64,000 nt of DNA from NCBI GenBank assembly GCA_963942565.1, contig OZ012684.1:66237874-66301873 (forward strand), in the 5' to 3' direction. Origin of the DNA: Maea johnstoni (taxonomy: Eukaryota > Annelida > Polychaeta > Spionida > Magelonidae). Positions 59,797 to 64,000 of this stretch are shown piece by piece. The notes under the pieces are model-generated. The model was given only the letters and a program-made list of their open reading frames with translations, ran no database searches and was not told the origin of the DNA. Both the position numbers and the translations under genes were made by a program. Position 1 is the first letter of the stretch. Every line of letters begins with the position of its first letter.

Positions 59797-60004
59797 TTTA
59801 ACCCAGTAATGCCTTAAGCAGCTCAAGCCACCCAACTATTTTGGGGATATTTCTTGAACCAAAGAAATATCCAGAAAATATTGAAAGGAAAGTTGTTGAT
59901 CAAAACTTTTTCTACTACTCACCTTTAATTATTTTGAGAGCTTGTGGATCATTCCAAAGTATGACAGGTCAAAAGGACAATCTCCTCGCATGAATGGGAT
60001 AAAA
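59797..60004. mobile_element. Possible MITE of the TTAACCCA-type family
   Basis: The segment opens TTTAACCCAGTAATGCC and closes GCATGAATGGGATAAA, an imperfect inverted repeat of about 15 bases over 208 bp. The opening word is shared with 3829, 20835 and 24318. Confidence 0.5.
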
Positions 60005-60242
60005 AACGCTGAAAATAGCATTCCACAATCCACATTTACATGACTTATCTCATCTCTTGCATGTCCAAATATCTACAGAAACCTACTTATTCCTCCTAAT
60101 TACGGATTTATCAATTCCTGTCTCGTCTATATTCAAGAAATCGACTGAACCTCATTTCTCTAAACCCAGAAATTGTTTACCAGATGAAACTTTCTCCTCT
60201 CTTCCAAAATTAGTGTGTAAATCAGCCCTAACTGGGAAGTTA

Positions 60243-60449
60243 GACTCTAAATCCTGGCAAACTTTATGCATGACGTCATGGAAACATATGATCTTGAAAT
60301 TCCCTACCAAGGGTTAGGTTTAGGAATCAAGTCAACCCTACCCCTAGACCTCATTCCTAATCCTAAACCTAACCCTAACCCTAGGTAGGAGATTTCAAGA
60401 CCACAAGTTTTCATGACGTCATGCATAAAGTTCACCAGGATTTAGAGTC
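60243..60449. mobile_element. 207-bp foldback MITE with CRE-like palindromes and TA flanks
   Basis: Arms of about 65 bp are inverted: GACTCTAAATCCTGG (60243-60257) against CCAGGATTTAGAGTC (60435-60449), with TA on both sides. Each arm carries CATGACGTCATG, a perfect 12-base palindrome containing the CRE octamer TGACGTCA. The centre has CCTAACCCTAACCCTA, a telomere-like but interstitial run. Noncoding. Confidence 0.85.
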
Positions 60450-61007
60450 TACCAACTGGATAGGTGTTAGAATTCCACCATTGTAGTTAGTTCTTCTGTT
60501 AAAAGGTGGCAGTACCTGTTAATGTTATGAGTTATCCTTGTGAAAATGGAATACAGGAAGATGTCTTTGAGAAGCTATAGGCATAAGGCTGTATGGCTCT
60601 GCAGGCTGAATGCAGACATCAGCTGTGTACCATTTTCACAACAAGGATAATGAATTTCTCACTAGCTCCCCATCATTAATTTTGAATTAAAATAAGCACA
60701 ACAAGTTCAAGGTTCTTGTAGTTGAGATATGAGAATACAAGAGTCGTCAGACTTGGATAAACTCAAGAATATTTCTCACTTGAACTCTTGAGTTACCTAA
60801 ATCCATTTTAATTGCTTCCTACCATCTTATCTTCTAGATACATGTACACCATGTTGGCAGATAATAATGCACAAATAGTGTTATAACACCTAAAACAACT
60901 TCTGGCGGGTTGCAATCAGCAGTAGCTGCCATTTTGAAATTCCTCTGTTGCTATGGTATGCCCAACAATGGTTGCCATGGCACTACCAGTAGTAGTATAA
61001 TTATGGT

Positions 61008-61115
61008 GGGGTCCTAACAATGAACATTGTGAAAAGCTATGTTAGGATCCCAATACAGTATTGATATTGGGCTTCTAACATAAAAAAATGTTAAAAGCAA
61101 TATTAGAAGCCCAAT
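61008..61115. repeat. Two adjacent hairpins
   Basis: GGGTCCTAACA pairs with TGTTAGGATCCC (61008-61052), and ATTGGGCTTCTAA pairs with TTAGAAGCCCAAT (61066-61115). The two stems are related in sequence (GGG, then TCCTAACA or CTTCTAACA), suggesting a duplicated hairpin unit. Confidence 0.7.
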
Positions 61116-61590
61116 TCAGTCCAGTACATCAGCTTCCTTACTGCTAATGACATACATGTACCAACACCCAGAGATAAGCTATTAATAGACTAAAATTGCC
61201 GCTCCCAGTGTCTCAATTTCATGTATGTGAGGATGTGTTTGAACATCTATATACTACTGTTATGAAGGATGGCAGTGGTGGGAACTTGGATTTATGAAGA
61301 GAACATCCTAAGAATTTGACCAATTGAGTCTATCAGATATTTCACTTGAATTATTTTTGATACAAATGATTCCTCTTGGTCTTAACTTTTGCAATAAGGG
61401 CTAATAAAGTAGTGCCAACAGGATACAATATTCATAGCTATTATCGAAACATGATCAACAAAAATTGTTGGGCTCCAGGACTTATTGACCGGGACTAAAA
61501 TATTTGGACACCCCTGTAGAATATTTCATTTATCTAAAGCCAATCATAGAATTGATACAAACAGCTGAGGGGCCTCTATTATTATCATCA

Positions 61591-61686
61591 CTACTACTAC
61601 TACTACTACATGTACTACTACTACTACTACTACATGTACTACTACATGTACTACTACTACTACTACATGTACTACTACTACTACTA
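61591..61686. repeat. (CTA)n microsatellite with ACATGT interruptions
   Basis: CTA/ACT triplets broken by several ACATGTACT units. The leucine/histidine frame across it (61504-61695) is a repeat artefact. Confidence 0.95.
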
Positions 61687-61699
61687 TCAGTATGATTCC

Positions 61700-64000
61700 T
61701 GACATCTTTCTCAACTTAAAGATCTTAGTTGAGGAATCAACTGATTTGAGAAATGTTTATGTCTCTTCTGGTCGTTAGAAATGGTAAAATTCTGAGTCAA
61801 TACAGGGAGTTAGTGGGCATCAAGAGATGCCAGTACAATTCAATACGCTGCTGCCATCTAGCGGCTTAAAAGGAACTTATCTTGATGTACATGTAGCTCG
61901 TGAAACCTGAAAACTCTCTTGTACTTGAAGGCGGGTTACAGTATGTCAATAAATATGGCGCTGAGTACAAGATTCAAACTCTCCTGCAATTAAAGTGCTT
62001 CTTAGGACCAGCTGGTGAGTAATTACACTTTCTGTGTGTATATACGTTCATTGATATACTAGGTGGAAGTATGTAAGGTGTTTTATCGTACCATTTTACT
62101 TTGACTAGATCTGCCTCATGCATGTAACTCCTCTTCGTGAAGTCGTGCCTGAAACCTGGTTACTCGCAGACTGACTCGCAAGGATTCATCTGGTGATCAC
62201 CATCATGTCCTAATGATTATCTTCTCCTTGACAATGACTACGCCACGCATGTTTAGGCTCTATAACTGAGTGCATGCTTGGATAAGATCGTTTTCATTTA
62301 TCATGGGAAGACAGACTGTGTAAACGATGAATGACTAGTCCATAAATACGAAACTCCAGTGCATTACAACTTGAAAAGTATTAACTACCTTACCCCTGTA
62401 TTGCTGGCATGGGAGGGAAAAGTTCCAAAAAAATGATAATTTTCTTTGATTGAAACAGTACCCAAAATTGTCATATGCGATACAAACTTATACATTGTAA
62501 TTAGATTGCAAGTGTACTTTGTTACAGATATGGAGTTTATTACATTGTTAAAACTAATGTATAACAAGTAACTGCAGCTTGTTACAAACTGGGCTTAGGA
62601 ATAGTTCAGACGTAAACCCTACCTATTTTCCCATTTCTGATATCATATGGACAGTAGGGTTTAGTTTCATCTCTTATAAGTTTACAGAACATATTTAATT
62701 TGAAATTTGGATTAGCGCAGATGCAACAAGTATATCATTAACCTAAATAGTATGTATTGTTTCTATTACGAAATATCCAGAATATTTGCTGGAAGAAGGC
62801 ATATAATATGGTAGTTAATGACACTTTCAGGACCAAGAAGCCTCTTTATGTCGGTGTCCACGTTATTCGCCTGACGACTGACGTACATGTACCACCTTTC
62901 CCCATATCAACCGCAAATTAGAAATAGAGAAGTATATAGTCACAGTTCCTTTAGTTTAAGCGCAGCCTTCACTTGGACATAAACCTTTTTGAATTCACCT
63001 TCTATTTAGCGTCTACAGAGTACCTCACTGGCAGTCCTCTAAGTGACACTTATGCTACGTTGTGCTTATGGATTGATTAAGAAAACAGGGAGCACTGGAA
63101 GCTATATTCTCAGGATAAACTAGGTCTATGCATTTACTGAACTAAGTACAATCTGTTTTTAAAAATGCAAGTGAAACATCTAACTGAATCATTTGGTCAT
63201 GTTTCCCAAAAAATCCCTAGTTAAAAAGAGATTAAGGGGTTTGTCTTGTCGCTGTTGTCTTATATAGCCCTCATAAATCAGCCCTCAAGACTCCCAAATT
63301 GTTCTCTAAGTAATTTCTTAAAATGTAAATTTCAAGTATATACTTAGTTGATTTTTCCACCCCAATACAATTTCTATGACATTGTAAGAGGATATTATGC
63401 CTTATTTGAGTTATTTCACTAAGTAAATGCTTGTTCATGTGAGTATATTGTGGTCTAGCTCCCTTGAAAACAGGACAGTGAGGACACCCAACAATTTTAC
63501 TATGTAGCCAATTTTGGGCAGCCAGTTTCTAAATCCTGTGCTTGTTGCACATTTTTAGACCTGTTGGATGCTGGTTTGACAATGTGGCTGTTGGAACCCC
63601 TGTGAAGTAATTAAGTCACAACAGGTTAAACTAATTCTTTGCATATTCCCTGCTTTATGCATACCCTACTAGTTGATACTTTTTACTATAGGGTAATTTG
63701 AGAATGGTAAGGTTGTTCATGGGGTGAATTGCCAAGAAATCGGTGTGATCATTATAATGCAGTGGAATAGTTTCTTAACAATGAAACAGATACAAAAAAA
63801 AGTGAAGCAGAAAAACACCCCTTATCTGACATCAAAGAAAATACCCCACATAGGCCAAGAAATGCTTGCCTAAATACATTCTGAATATTTCATTTCAAGC
63901 TATAATCTTCCCCTCAAAATAACCTAGTTGAACATTATAAAGCTTATGCTTTTGTCCAAGAAATAGTAGCCATAAAGAAAGCAATCATGGCTTGAAAACT
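61700..64000. other. Gene-free right edge
   Basis: AT-rich single-copy sequence; no exon, RNA gene or clear transposon end on either strand. Confidence 0.45.

Noticed and set aside
60355-60390. Telomere
   Set aside because: Only a few CCTAACCC units at the centre of a MITE; interstitial and too short.

Overview
The window is animal (metazoan) nuclear DNA: intron-rich, AT-rich, with GT-AG introns, C2H2 zinc fingers, and dense small transposons and microsatellites. Three protein genes are read with confidence. The compact promoters, the gene families and the many foldback and MITE-like insertions fit a marine invertebrate, perhaps a deuterostome such as an echinoderm or hemichordate. The sequence alone does not fix the phylum.

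Layout. (1) 3017-16799, minus strand: CHMP5, an ESCRT-III/Snf7-family protein of 222 residues in seven coding exons. Its 7.3 kb first intron holds a 5,345-bp long-terminal-inverted-repeat transposon (11150-16494) flanked by a 9-bp target duplication. (2) 17073-35433, plus strand: a 990-residue protein with eight C2H2 zinc fingers in three coding exons, head-to-head with CHMP5 across about 273 bp that must hold a shared promoter region. Its second intron (13.6 kb) is full of repeats, including a 1.5-kb element with terminal arrays of a 21-bp palindrome (29191-30690). (3) 35434-52500: no gene recognised; an (AT)n tract, a 1.24-kb GTTAAC-rich inverted-repeat element (43327-44570) and a 3,835-bp element with 1.15-kb nearly identical inverted arms (46124-49958) enclosing a 106-codon coding-like ORF. 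(4) 52646-56824, plus strand: eIF1A, 144 residues in six coding exons; intron 1 carries a decayed relative of the CHMP5-intron transposon and a hAT-like MITE. (5) 56825-64000: the eIF1A 3' UTR, then AT-rich DNA with MITEs and microsatellites.

The three genes are not an obvious pathway: membrane scission and sorting (CHMP5), transcriptional regulation (zinc-finger protein) and translation initiation (eIF1A). The most unusual content is the mobile DNA. At least four unrelated long-inverted-repeat or palindrome-array elements lie within 39 kb; two have nearly identical arms and so look recent, and one has a dead relative 37 kb away. No virus, LTR element, LINE or toxin gene was recognised.
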